Counted from the stretch's first letter, positions 26,360 through 34,667 are shown. The stretch is DNA of 64,000 nucleotides from an uncultured Oscillospiraceae bacterium (GCA_934630985.1 CAKTXO010000001.1:15665-79664); one strand, 5' to 3'. Notes: generated by a model from the letters alone, not told the origin. Made by a program: numbers and translations.

Positions 26360-27734
26360 GTTGCGGCTCTGGCAGGACAATTCGGACAGTAGTACCTTCG
26401 CCAACGGTACTGTCCAGTTTCAGTGTACCGCCGTGAACAGAGGCGATTTCCCGTACCAATGCCAGCCCAAGACCGAAACCGCCATTTGCTTTGCTGCGGG
26501 AAGGGTCGCCCATATAGAAGGGATCGGTGACGCGTTGCAGGTCTTTTTCCGGAATGCCCCTGCCATGGTCGGAAACTGTGAAGCCCATTTCAACTGCAAG
26601 AACCTCAATAGACCCACCCGGTTTGGATGCCTTGGCGCTGTTTTCAACAAGATTTACAAGAGCGCTACATATGAGGTCTTTATCCATGGAGAGGGTATCT
26701 ACGCTGTAGGATACGTTTAGAGAAACACCATATTTTTCGCAGATCCCTTTGGCGAGCGTCTGAACCTGATCCAAAAGCTCCGGGACGGATGCCGTGGAAA
26801 GCTTTGCATTCTTTTTCATGGACAGGAGCGTCAAAAGCTTTTTGACCATGGTTTCCAGCCAATGAAGCTGGGTATCCATGCTTTCCAGAAGTGCAGCCTG
26901 CTTTTCTTCCGGGAGATAGACGCTTTGCAGCGTGTTGACATTCAGAAGCAGGGATGTCAGCGGCGTTTTCAGCTCATGGGTAACAGCACCGATAAAGAGC
27001 TTCTGCCGTTGGTTCTGCTCCTGCAAGGTATCCACATGGGTTTCCACTGCAAGAGCCATTCGGTTGAAATTCTTTGCCAGTACGCCAACTTCGTCCTGAG
27101 AGATAACAGGAACTCGCTGACTGTAGTTACCGGCTGCGATACAGTCAGCAGCTTCTGAAAGTTCGGATAGTGGCCGGAGCGTCCGTGAGATCAGCCAATG
27201 AACTGCGGCAAGTCCCATGAGACCAATGGATAGCGCCAAAAGGGCGAATCGTCCACTGAGCTGCAGAAGCTGGAAATAGATGCCTGACGCGTCCACAACC
27301 AGATACACTTTGCACTCGGTCCCCAGAATTTCTGTGGCTCTGCCCAGAATCAGAAGGTGTTTTCCATTTGTGAAAACTCGGGTTGATTGCGAAATGCTAC
27401 CCAAATGTACATCCAGGCAATCCTCTGGATCAATCTGAGTGGATGCGGTCAGGTGTTCCCCATTCACAACGAGAACACTGCCGGGAACGCCGCAGGATCG
27501 AAAGCAATAGGTGAAGAGTGCTTTTTGCGAAAGCGTGTCAAGATTTTCGGAGGGACTGCTATAGATATTTCTTGAAAAGGAGGAGACCAAATCTTCCATT
27601 GTTTCCTGGGAGTTTTGCAAAAGGGTGCTATAAGATTGCTTCCGCACTTGCCAGAGCATTGCCGCTGTCAGACTAACTGCAACCCCAAGAAGAAGCACTG
27701 CACAGAGCGCGGTCAATTTTGTTTTTAGTTTCAT
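26355..27734 (-). CDS. HAMP-domain sensor histidine kinase
   Basis: A 459-residue membrane kinase with one transmembrane helix at about 8-28, an extracytoplasmic sensor of about 125 residues, a second helix at about 160-182, then HAMP and a HisKA domain with the phosphoacceptor in THELKTP (His253). The ATPase domain has N-box NLVENS, G1 DHGRGIP and G2 GGFGLGLAL. All catalytic boxes are intact. It should phosphorylate the upstream-encoded response regulator. Its ATG overlaps the regulator stop by four bases (ATGA), indicating translational coupling; GGAGGA precedes the start. The signal is unknown; the sensor carries several Cys but no named domain. Confidence 0.95.
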   Translation of the reverse strand: MKLKTKLTALCAVLLLGVAVSLTAAMLWQVRKQSYSTLLQNSQETMEDLVSSFSRNIYSSPSENLDTLSQKALFTYCFRSCGVPGSVLVVNGEHLTASTQIDPEDCLDVHLGSISQSTRVFTNGKHLLILGRATEILGTECKVYLVVDASGIYFQLLQLSGRFALLALSIGLMGLAAVHWLISRTLRPLSELSEAADCIAAGNYSQRVPVISQDEVGVLAKNFNRMALAVETHVDTLQEQNQRQKLFIGAVTHELKTPLTSLLLNVNTLQSVYLPEEKQAALLESMDTQLHWLETMVKKLLTLLSMKKNAKLSTASVPELLDQVQTLAKGICEKYGVSLNVSYSVDTLSMDKDLICSALVNLVENSAKASKPGGSIEVLAVEMGFTVSDHGRGIPEKDLQRVTDPFYMGDPSRSKANGGFGLGLALVREIASVHGGTLKLDSTVGEGTTVRIVLPEPQR

Positions 27735-28393
27735 CGTTCCTCCAACCGGTAGCCGGCTTTCGAGATAGTTCGGATTTCGTCGGACAAATTCAGCTTTTTT
27801 CGGAGATTGGCAATGCGAACATCCACGGTGCGAATATCTCCAAAGTAGTCCTGACCCCAGATTTCATTTAAAATGCGTTCCCGGGAAACGGTGCGATTCT
27901 TATTCTTCATCAGCACCGCCAACACATCAAATTCCAGGGGCGGCAAATTGATTTCCTCTCCGTTCCTATGTAGACGGCGATTGCTGTTATCCAGCGTCAG
28001 ATCCCGAAAATGGTAGACTTCATTTAATTTGCCACTGCGCTTCAATACCTTTTCCATGCGAACCATCAAGGCGAGCATATCGAAGGGCTTTGCTATGTAG
28101 TCCTCCGCACCACCTCGCAGCCCCTGCACTTCGTGCTGGGCATCTCCCATGGCAGTCAAACAGATCACGGGGATTCCATATTCCTGTAGCTTCGGCAGCA
28201 GCGCGAAGCCATCTATTCCGGGCAGCATCATGTCAAGTAAAGCCAGATCATAGTCATGGTTTGCTTCCAGAGCATTCCATGCAGTAAGGCCATTGTCAAA
28301 GGTCGTGACAATATAGTCCGCACTTTCCAAATTCAGCTGTAATACTTGGGAAATGGCGGTGTCGTCCTCTATTATCAGAATTCTATTACCCAT
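27731..28393 (-). CDS. OmpR/PhoB-family response regulator
   Basis: A 220-residue two-domain regulator. The receiver domain has the acidic pair ED at 10-11, the phospho-acceptor Asp54 in LLDMMLPG, and the conserved Thr and Lys (CLTAMGD, AKPF). The C-terminal winged helix has the usual DNA-binding pattern VSRERILNEIWGQ and VDVRIANLRKKL. AGGAGG precedes the ATG. It is the first gene of a three-gene minus-strand locus with the kinase and a lipoprotein. GGTAA repeats with 11-bp spacing in front of it and in front of the lipoprotein suggest that it controls both itself and the lipoprotein. Confidence 0.96.
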   Translation of the reverse strand: MGNRILIIEDDTAISQVLQLNLESADYIVTTFDNGLTAWNALEANHDYDLALLDMMLPGIDGFALLPKLQEYGIPVICLTAMGDAQHEVQGLRGGAEDYIAKPFDMLALMVRMEKVLKRSGKLNEVYHFRDLTLDNSNRRLHRNGEEINLPPLEFDVLAVLMKNKNRTVSRERILNEIWGQDYFGDIRTVDVRIANLRKKLNLSDEIRTISKAGYRLEER

Positions 28394-28414
28394 GGATGAA
28401 CCTCCTATCTGTTT

Positions 28415-28463
28415 TTACCATTATAGCATACCTGCATATTCGGGTGTTTACCAAAATATTACC
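28415..28463 (-). promoter_or_regulatory. Promoter and GGTAA repeats before the response regulator
   Basis: On the minus strand GGTAA boxes (plus TTACC at 28459, 28448 and 28415) are spaced 11 and 33 bp, so all three lie on one helix face. A TATAAT -10 box lies at plus 28420-28425 (ATTATA). The same box is seen before the lipoprotein gene, suggesting autoregulation. Confidence 0.6.
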
Positions 28464-28528
28464 GTTTGTTAGTTTGTGCATTGAGTTCGTTAAACGGTAT
28501 CCCAAAGCGGCTTGCCGTCCGAGTAGAG

Positions 28529-28564
28529 AAAAAGCCTCCCCGGAATCGAAAGACCCCGGGGAGG
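28529..28564 (-). terminator. Orphan minus-strand terminator hairpin
   Basis: On the minus strand CCTCCCCGG pairs with CCGGGGAGG across a 12-base loop and is followed by CTTTTTC. No intact gene lies directly upstream on that strand, so it may have belonged to a lost gene; it would insulate the regulator promoter. Confidence 0.55.
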
Positions 28565-28583
28565 TCGGCGTGCCAAAAAAGTC

Positions 28584-28766
28584 TTAAGGAAGCTCTGATT
28601 AGGGCCTATCTGAAAACCGTCAACACGCCCAAACAGCGGGTCTTTTCCACCTGCTGGGCACCATTTTTTCTTGCAATACCCAGAGTATTCCTGCAAAAAA
28701 ATGGCTTCATCAGGCGGAAAATCCCTCACCGTTGGTCATATTTCCGGTTTCCAGATAGACCCTAGA
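28584..28766. repeat. Family C long palindromic element, copy 1
   Basis: Inverted ends AGGGCCTATCTGAAAACCG (near 28600) and the matching complement near 28746-28763 enclose a centre that also folds back (CCATTTTTT..TTGCAATAC against a complementary run). It has no coding capacity. It shares layout, centre and AGCTCTGATT end motif with 38439-38605. A MITE-like element is the likely explanation. Confidence 0.6.
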
Positions 28767-28839
28767 TGGGTTCGAATTACGGTGGAGGAAGAACGAATGT
28801 GTTCCCGAGTGACAGATTTCGATGGCTGACTTTGCGAAG
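28763..28839 (-). repeat. 77-bp direct repeat, copy 2 (orphan KTR-type tail)
   Basis: Identical to 24638-24714. Here the tail stands without the KTR body, so it is probably a second, more decayed copy. Downstream to 29070 lie several hairpins, for example at about 28859-28881 and 28886-28908. Confidence 0.85.
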
Positions 28840-29023
28840 AAAAGTCATATGGTTGCAACCAGTTTTTGAACTGGTTGCCGCCAAATGCCACTGGCATTTG
28901 GCATTTAGACGGGTTCGAATCCTGACACTCGGCAACAAAAAGGCCGCCTTTTTGTCGTGTGCCGATAAGACAGTAATTTGAGAAAACTAAAAAATCGGCA
29001 TCTGCCAAGCAGAATTGGACAAC

Positions 29024-29068
29024 AAAACAGGCGGCACACAGCTTCGGTTGAGTGCTGCCTGTTTTTGT
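29024..29068. terminator. Terminator-like hairpin
   Basis: CAGGCGGCAC and GTGCTGCCTG pair and are followed on the plus strand by TTTTTGT and on the minus strand by TTTTGT, so the hairpin could act in both directions. No intact gene ends here; it precedes the ABC-transporter fragment. Confidence 0.5.
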
Positions 29069-29117
29069 ACATCAAAGGGTTAAAAATCACCGATTTTCAG
29101 CTCTGTAAAGTCAGGGT

Positions 29118-29391
29118 ATGATCGAAAATGCGCTGCTTCTGATCCTTGATGAGGCGACCAGCTCTGTAGATACCAAGACAGAGCTGTTGGTACAGGAGGC
29201 CATGGCAAAGCTGACGAAGGGGCGTACCTCCTTCGTGATTGCGCACCGGCTCTCCACTATTAAAAACGCCGACCTTAATTCTGGTTATGAAGGGCAGCGA
29301 TATCATCGAAAGCGGCTCCCATCAAGAACTGATGCAAAAGGGCGGCTTCTATGCGGAGCTGTATAACAGCCAGTTCGAGCAAGCCTCGTGA
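29118..29391 (+). pseudogene. ABC transporter ATPase C-terminal fragment, frameshifted
   Basis: Only the last third of an ATP-binding domain remains: Walker B/D-loop [13 protein letters not shown] and the H-loop region [15 protein letters not shown]. One extra base at about 29277 shifts the frame; the second frame continues as [18 protein letters not shown] and ends at TGA 29389-29391 after [13 protein letters not shown], typical of exporter-type (MsbA-like) half transporters. Walker A, the signature motif and the membrane domain are missing. This is a non-functional remnant lying among repeats. Confidence 0.85.
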
Positions 29392-29576
29392 TAATAACAG
29401 CTAAAATCGGATAGACAGTTTGTCTCGAATCTAAATGAAAAATCGGCTGCATCGAAAAGCATTGAAAAGTATTGCCGCTGATTTTTCATTGTTGGAATCA
29501 ATAGAAATTGACAGATAGCAGAAAATTCCCTTGACAAATCTCGTCTCAAAATAGCAAAGTGCCCAAATAGAACAAC

Positions 29577-29818
29577 GTCATTGCGAGCCAGTGGTGCTCC
29601 GCGCAGCGAATCAAAATCGAAATGACTGCCAGTGGCAGTCATACCTTAATGTAGCTCACACTGGCGTGGCAATCCCCCCGATTTTCAAACATCTACGTTA
29701 GGAAATCTTGGATTTTACGCCTATCCGGGGGATTGCCACACCAGTGACATCGGTCACTGGTTCGCAATGACATTGTATATTTTGGCTATGTTGACCCTTA
29801 GGGGCTCTTAACGAGACA
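29577..29818. repeat. Family A palindromic repeat, copy 1
   Basis: Bounded by GTCATTGCGA (29577) and TCGCAATGAC (29762-29771), with internal pairs such as GCCAGTGGC and GTGGCAATCCCCC / GGGGGATTGCCAC. The reverse complement matches copy 4 (55034-55297) along nearly its whole length, including about 45 bp outside the core. It has no coding potential. Confidence 0.8.
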
Positions 29819-29915
29819 ACCCCTTTTTCACTATTCACGATTCAATCTTCACTTTTCACCAATCAACGCATTCAGGATTTTTGGAAGTGAAGGGTCAGTG
29901 GTAAAAACAATCCCC

Positions 29916-29944
29916 TTGCGGGAAAACGAAAGTTATGCTATAGT
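29916..29944 (+). promoter_or_regulatory. Probable promoter of the patatin-like gene
   Basis: TTGCGG (29916-29921) and TATAGT (29939-29944) are separated by 17 bp, about 40 bp before the ATG. Confidence 0.5.
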
Positions 29945-29983
29945 ATTTCCAGAGTTAACTGGGCTTTTGGAGGACTTGAGCAT

Positions 29984-30826
29984 ATGAAAACCGGAATTGT
30001 AGACGTAGGCGGCGGCCTTCGTGGTATTTACGCCGCAGGCGTCCTGGACTACTGCATGGCGGAGAACATTCGCTTTGACCTGGGAATCGGGGTCTCGGCA
30101 GGCTCTGCCAACCTGACCTCCTACTGCGCCGGGCAGAAGGGGCGCAATTACATTTTTTATACGGACTACTCCTTCCGCAAGGAGTATATGGGCGTTGAGA
30201 ACTTCCTGTCCCAGCGTTCCTATGTGGATCTGGATTACGTCTATGGCACCTTGAGCAGCGCGAATGGGGAATACCCGGTGGACTATCCCGCCATTCGGGA
30301 CAATCCCATGGAGTTCTATGTGGTGGCCACCGAGGCAAGAACCGGCCGCCCCAAGTACTTTACCAAGGCGGATATTCATCAGGACAATTACGACATTATG
30401 AAAGCCTCCTCGTCCATTCCTGTGGTGTGCAAGCCCTATGAGATTGACGGGGTACCCTACTACGACGGTGCCCTGTCCGACCCGGTGCCGGTAGAGAAGG
30501 CCTTTGCCTTAGGCTGTGACCGGGTGGTGCTGCTGCTGACCAAGCCTGAGCGGTTCCTGCGCACCCCAAACAAGGACGAGCGTCTGGCTGCCTGTATCCG
30601 GCATACCTACCCGGCGGCGGCTCGGAGCCTGTGTCAGCGGGCTCAGCGGTATAATGAGAGCGTAGCCCTTGCCCGGCTTCAGGCTCGTCAGGGCAAGGTG
30701 CTGGTGGTGGCTCCGGAGGATACCTTCGGCGTGGACACCCTGACCCGGGACAAGGAAGCCCTGGACAGGCTCTACCGGGCAGGCTTCGCCGACGGCGAAA
30801 AAATCAAGGCGTTTTTGAGTAAATAA
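29984..30826 (+). CDS. Patatin-like phospholipase
   Basis: A 280-residue cytosolic lipid acyl hydrolase of the bacterial patatin (RssA/YlbK-like) type. The oxyanion motif GGGLRG (9-14), the nucleophile elbow GVSAG with Ser38, and the Asp161 of YYDGA give a complete Ser-Asp dyad. No signal peptide. GGAGGA lies about 9 bases before the ATG. It is a single-gene unit with its own promoter and terminator. The substrate is likely a membrane phospholipid or lysophospholipid; the physiological role is unknown. Confidence 0.93.
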   Translation: MKTGIVDVGGGLRGIYAAGVLDYCMAENIRFDLGIGVSAGSANLTSYCAGQKGRNYIFYTDYSFRKEYMGVENFLSQRSYVDLDYVYGTLSSANGEYPVDYPAIRDNPMEFYVVATEARTGRPKYFTKADIHQDNYDIMKASSSIPVVCKPYEIDGVPYYDGALSDPVPVEKAFALGCDRVVLLLTKPERFLRTPNKDERLAACIRHTYPAAARSLCQRAQRYNESVALARLQARQGKVLVVAPEDTFGVDTLTRDKEALDRLYRAGFADGEKIKAFLSK

Positions 30827-30830
30827 TGAA

Positions 30831-30858
30831 AAGGAGCTGCGGCAAGCAGCTCCTTTTT
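30831..30858 (+). terminator. Terminator of the patatin-like gene
   Basis: AAGGAGCTGC pairs with GCAGCTCCTT (loop GGCAA) and runs into TTTTT, starting five bases after the stop codon. Confidence 0.9.
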
Positions 30859-30949
30859 GTGTCATTATCTTTCTCTTATCAAACGGTACACTGAATAATA
30901 ATCGAAAACTATTACCTGCATTGAACGCTAATATTATTATAACAATTGC

Positions 30950-30993
30950 AAAAGAAAAGTAGCTTCTTCAGTTGTCCTGAAGAAGCTACTTTC
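30950..30993 (-). terminator. Terminator of the small minus-strand gene
   Basis: A perfect 14-bp stem (30958-30971 with 30977-30990). On the minus strand it is followed by TTCTTTT, suiting the gene that ends at 31079. Confidence 0.75.
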
Positions 30994-31078
30994 GATAAAC
31001 CACGCACTCAGATCTGGTTAATCAAATCTAAAAAATAATAAACTTATAATATACATTATTCAATTGTCACCGTTGGGG

Positions 31079-31297
31079 TTAGATGTACTGCCTCAACCAG
31101 TCGGGTAAGTCGGGACTATTGACATCCCAAGAGTCAACTTCATCCTCACTCTCGACCCACTCGTTTTCGTTCCCGTCGAAACACTTACGTCTATGGTGCT
31201 TGTACTTGACGACGGTGTTGCCCTCTAGGCGGTACTTGTAGCAATAGTAGTTCTGCTTGCCATAGCCTCCATACTCTTCTGTAGTATAGATAGTCAT
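31079..31297 (-). CDS. Small hypothetical protein
   Basis: A 72-residue protein rich in Tyr, Trp, Asp, Glu and Lys, with a C-terminal [13 protein letters not shown]. No family is recognised. The start is set at ATG 31297 because AGGAGGG ends nine bases upstream; a TTG two codons earlier would sit too close to that site. The gene and its surroundings are clearly more AT-rich than the neighbours, and both flanks carry strong hairpins, so it may be a transferred single-gene cassette. A protein-level function cannot be inferred. Confidence 0.6.
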   Translation of the reverse strand: MTIYTTEEYGGYGKQNYYCYKYRLEGNTVVKYKHHRRKCFDGNENEWVESEDEVDSWDVNSPDLPDWLRQYI

Positions 31298-31497
31298 AAG
31301 CAACGTCCCTCCTATTAAAAGTATTGAGGACAGCTATTCAATTGTGAGGCTCATCCTCAACAATATCCTATATAATAATTGCGGAAAAGTAAAGATGGAA
31401 AAATCAACAAATTTTTGCATCCGATTTTGTCATAGCTTCCAGGCAACCAAGATTAGCAAGTCGCTATCACGATATCTCCAGAAACTCTACCACCTGC

Positions 31498-31539
31498 TTC
31501 AAAAAGGCCTCGAGCAGCTATGCTCAAGGCCTTTTTGAA
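31498..31539. terminator. Strong hairpin terminator between genes
   Basis: TTCAAAAAGGCCT plus CGAGCA pairs with TGCTC plus AAGGCCTTTTTGAA, with T tracts in both directions. On the minus strand it ends the DUF362 gene. Confidence 0.85.
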
Positions 31540-31576
31540 TATTCAGGGTAGCTATTCCGGTTAAAGAGAAAGGTGG

Positions 31577-32443
31577 TTACTTCACTTCCACCAGCTCATA
31601 TTCTCTGCTGCCGAAGCCCAAGGCGGCGGCGGCCTCGATGGTGTGCACGCCGTTCCGGCTTTCCACACGCTCCAGGAAGTGGGCCTTGCCCGGGTCGTCA
31701 CAGCCGTAGACCAGATCGATGCAGGCCTGATCGATGGCAACGGGATCGGTGGAGGCCAGTACGCCAATATCGGCAAGGCAGGGATCCTCGGCCACCGCAC
31801 AGCAGTCGCAGTCCACGCTCATGTTCTTCATGACGTTAATGTAAACCGCGTTGCCCTTGAAATACTCCACCACGGAGCTGGCGGCGTCCGCCATAGACTC
31901 CAGGAAGGAATCGTGGTCAGCCGTCCACAGCTGCTTGGGATCGCCCGCACCGTGGATATAGGCCTTGCCATAGGAGGAGGCTACGCCAATGGACAGCTGC
32001 TTCAGGGCTCCGCCGTAGCCGCCCATGGGATGTCCCTTGAAGTGGGACAGCACCAGCATGGAATCGTAATTGGCAATATCCTTGCCCACAAAGTTTTTGT
32101 GAATCACTTTGCCGCCCGGGATAGGCAGCTCCAGGTCAGGGCCTTGAGCGTCCAGCAGGTCAACGGTAAAGTACCGGTTCCAGCCGTGGTCTTCCAGCAG
32201 AGCCAGATGCTTGGGGGTGGTGTTCCGAGCACCTTCATAGGCGGTGTTGCACTCGACCACCGTGCCGCCGACATAATCAATAATCTCCTTCCAGAAGTCC
32301 GGATGGAGGAAATTTTGATTTCCCTTTTCACCGGAGTGAACCTTCACGGCCACCTTGCCGGGCAGCTCCTTGCCAACCAACTTGTACAGCCGCAAAACGG
32401 CGTCCGGGGTAATGGTGCGGGAAAAATAAACCGTAGATTTCAT
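31577..32443 (-). CDS. DUF362 domain protein
   Basis: A 288-residue cytosolic protein of the DUF362 family, often annotated as an uncharacterised Fe-S centre protein. Recognisable features are VKVHSGEKGN near the N-terminus, the central SHFKGHPMGGYGGALKQL, a Cys pair in VDCDCCAVAED and the ending STDPVAIDQACIDLVY. Many relatives also carry a 4Fe-4S ferredoxin domain; this one has only the core. AAGGAG precedes the ATG. The reaction is unknown; a redox role is the usual guess. The rhodanese gene lies upstream on the same strand with its own ribosome site. Confidence 0.85.
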   Translation of the reverse strand: MKSTVYFSRTITPDAVLRLYKLVGKELPGKVAVKVHSGEKGNQNFLHPDFWKEIIDYVGGTVVECNTAYEGARNTTPKHLALLEDHGWNRYFTVDLLDAQGPDLELPIPGGKVIHKNFVGKDIANYDSMLVLSHFKGHPMGGYGGALKQLSIGVASSYGKAYIHGAGDPKQLWTADHDSFLESMADAASSVVEYFKGNAVYINVMKNMSVDCDCCAVAEDPCLADIGVLASTDPVAIDQACIDLVYGCDDPGKAHFLERVESRNGVHTIEAAAALGFGSREYELVEVK

Positions 32444-32523
32444 AGCGCATCTCCTTGCTTCTTGGATTGTGCCGGAGGCACATCCTTATTCTAAACCGAA
32501 AGGGACAAATTGGCAAGTATTTT

Positions 32524-32853
32524 TTATAGCAGACCGTATTCCATGCCGTAGGGCCAGCCGTTGAGGCCGCCCAGATTGTAGAGCCGGGTATAGCCCAGTT
32601 CGTCCAGCTTGACGGCGGCCAGAGCCGCCCGGCGGCCGGTGCGGCAGTAGAGAAGGACGGGCGCGTCTAAGTCTGGCAAAACATCCAGAATTTCCCCCTC
32701 ATCCATGGTTTCCAAGTCCTCCTGGGGGAGAAGAACCGCCCCGGCCGCGTGCTCAATGCCGTATTCCTCCTCGGTACGCACATCCAGAAGAACGCTGCCC
32801 GGGCAGGTGTCCAGAATGTGCTTTCCTTCCTCGAAGGAGATGTAGTCAATCAT
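32524..32853 (-). CDS. Rhodanese-like sulfurtransferase
   Basis: A single-domain rhodanese of 109 residues. The active loop CRTGRR has Cys70, and the domain begins with VLLDVRTEEEY and ends with GGLNGW, all standard. It probably carries persulfide sulfur on Cys70 for thiol or cyanide acceptors. No signal peptide. GGAGGA is seven bases before the ATG. It is 80 bp upstream of the DUF362 gene on the same strand and may be co-transcribed. Confidence 0.93.
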   Translation of the reverse strand: MIDYISFEEGKHILDTCPGSVLLDVRTEEEYGIEHAAGAVLLPQEDLETMDEGEILDVLPDLDAPVLLYCRTGRRAALAAVKLDELGYTRLYNLGGLNGWPYGMEYGLL

Positions 32854-32920
32854 GTGGGTTCCTCCTGTTAGTTATATTGCAAAACATAGGTTTTTATATT
32901 GCTTTCAGTCACCCGGAGAC

Positions 32921-33062
32921 TTTCAGTGCCGGTCCCTCCGGGGGCAATTTTCTTGTCCCGGCAAGAAAATTGATAAGAAGCCGGCTTAAGGGGCGCTGCC
33001 GAAAAGCCGCCCCCTTAAGTATCCCCCGGCCGCACCGCCGGAACTGCTCCAAAACATTTCGG
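32921..33062. repeat. Family B dispersed repeat, copy 1
   Basis: About 140 bp containing TTCTTGTCCCGGCAAGAA, GGCGCTGCCGAAAAGCCGCC and a GC-rich end. It matches, in reverse orientation, 57973-58100 and 60973-61113. Several short hairpins; no coding role. Confidence 0.8.
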
Positions 33063-33142
33063 ATTTCTATGGGTGGTTCTGCCGGAAGCAGTTTGACAAA
33101 CTGACACCGGCGGCACCGGTTTTCGGTGCCGCCGGGTAAGGC

Positions 33143-34540
33143 TTAATCGTTCTGATCCATTTCTTTGAGAATTTCGTCTGCCTTTTCCTGGTTCTCCTTG
33201 GCCTTGTCGATACCCTCGGTGCTCTCCTTGCTGAACAGAATCCGGATGGTCAGGATCATCAGCTTGACATCCAGCAGCAGAGAGTAGTTTTCGATATACA
33301 TGAGGTCAAGGCGAAGCTTGTCGTAGGGGCTGGTGTTGTACTTGCCGTAGATCTGGGCGTAGCCCGTCAGGCCGCCCCGAACCTTCAGCCGATAGGCAAA
33401 TTCCGGAATGTCCTTGCAGTATTCGTCGGCGATGACCTTTCGCTCTGGCCGGGGGCCTACGACGCTCATGTCGCCCTTGAGAATATTGATAAGCTGGGGC
33501 AGCTCGTCCAGCCGGAAGGGACGGATGATTCGCCCTACCTTGGTAATCCGGGGGTCGTTGTCCGTGGCCAGAACGGCACCGGCGTATTTTTCCGCGTCCA
33601 CCACCATGCTGCGGAATTTCAGAATGTCAAACTCCACCCCGTTCCGGGTCAGCCGCTTCTGGCGGAAGAACACCGGCCCGCCGTCCTCCAGCTTGATGGC
33701 GGCGGCGATGAGCAGCATCAGCGGGGCGAGAATCAGCAGCACGATGGCGCTGATGACCACGTCCATAATCCGCTTGGCCACCCGCTCGGCAGGGGTCAGC
33801 CCCGTGCCCTTGACCAGAACCAGAGGGGTGTCGAAGAGGGTAATGTTCCGGGCACCTCTGAGCATAATGTCCGTGAGCTTGGGAGAGACGTAAGTGCGGA
33901 TGCGGTAGCGATAGCAGTATTTCAGCAGATCGTTTCGCAGCTGGGCGGGAACATCGTTGAGAATCACCGCGTCGTACTTGGGAATTTCCTTGATGATGGC
34001 ATCGAAGCCTTCATCGGAGGAAATCAGGGCGCTGATGTTGTACTTGTCCTTTCGGGTATCCATTTTGACCTTTAGCTCCACGCCCCGGCGATGACCGTAA
34101 ATGAGAAGCATGTCGTGGGGGGCGTACAGCCGGTGATACAGGCTGGTGTAGGCGAAAATCAGTGCCACCGCAATGACAATCTGGACCGCCGTCAGAGCCA
34201 GCATGGGGGAGGGGGGCAGCAGGGCGTTACCGATGAGGCACAGCTGCCAGTAGGTGATGAAATTCACCAGAGCCAGGGAAACAATCTGCCCGATCATCAG
34301 ATCCAGCCGGTGGAGCTGACCGAACATGGTGCATTCCGAGTTCAGGAACAGGGCGTACAGCAGAACGCCGTAGATGCCCATCAGCACATATTTTCCTTTG
34401 TAGACGAAGTATTCCAGGTCGTAGCCGATTTTCCAGGCAAAGTAATAGGCCAGGGTCAGCAGAATCACTTCCAGCAGGGTTTCCGCTACCCGGACGAAAC
34501 CCTTCATATCCTCATAAGCGCCGCGGCTTAATTTTCTCAT
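33143..34540 (-). CDS. Membrane sugar-phosphate transferase (polyprenyl)
   Basis: A bacterial sugar transferase that loads the first sugar phosphate onto undecaprenyl phosphate for surface polysaccharide. Four N-terminal membrane helices and a soluble domain precede the catalytic part KRIMDVVISAIVLLILAP, GGPVFFRQKR, FDILKFRSM, LDELPQLINILKGDMS and VGPRPERK, all typical of the family. The C-terminal tail is charged. The start is uncertain: ATG 34540 (465 residues, MRKLSRGAYED) is preferred, with ATG 34555 or 34591 also possible. It stands apart from the glycan cluster at 40-45 kb but may serve the same polymer. Confidence 0.9.
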   Translation of the reverse strand: MRKLSRGAYEDMKGFVRVAETLLEVILLTLAYYFAWKIGYDLEYFVYKGKYVLMGIYGVLLYALFLNSECTMFGQLHRLDLMIGQIVSLALVNFITYWQLCLIGNALLPPSPMLALTAVQIVIAVALIFAYTSLYHRLYAPHDMLLIYGHRRGVELKVKMDTRKDKYNISALISSDEGFDAIIKEIPKYDAVILNDVPAQLRNDLLKYCYRYRIRTYVSPKLTDIMLRGARNITLFDTPLVLVKGTGLTPAERVAKRIMDVVISAIVLLILAPLMLLIAAAIKLEDGGPVFFRQKRLTRNGVEFDILKFRSMVVDAEKYAGAVLATDNDPRITKVGRIIRPFRLDELPQLINILKGDMSVVGPRPERKVIADEYCKDIPEFAYRLKVRGGLTGYAQIYGKYNTSPYDKLRLDLMYIENYSLLLDVKLMILTIRILFSKESTEGIDKAKENQEKADEILKEMDQND

Positions 34541-34667
34541 TGTCTGTCTGCACATCCTTTTTTCGGCTGCCCCAATGGGCAAAAAATCCATAATCCTCTA
34601 GATTTTACCACAAAAATCAGGAAAAAGCAAGCCAGGGCCGGAATTTTCCCAAAAGAGCATAAGGGTG

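Noticed and set aside
28490-28729. A 79-codon minus-strand frame
   Set aside because: It runs through the terminator hairpin and the family C palindrome; it is a translation of repeat DNA.
28910-28945. Possible tRNA 3' end at GGGTTCGAATCC
   Set aside because: The sequence has a T-loop-like core but no acceptor or anticodon arms upstream; not a tRNA gene.
31571-31833. Plus-strand frames opposite the DUF362 gene
   Set aside because: Shadow frames of a well-supported minus-strand gene.
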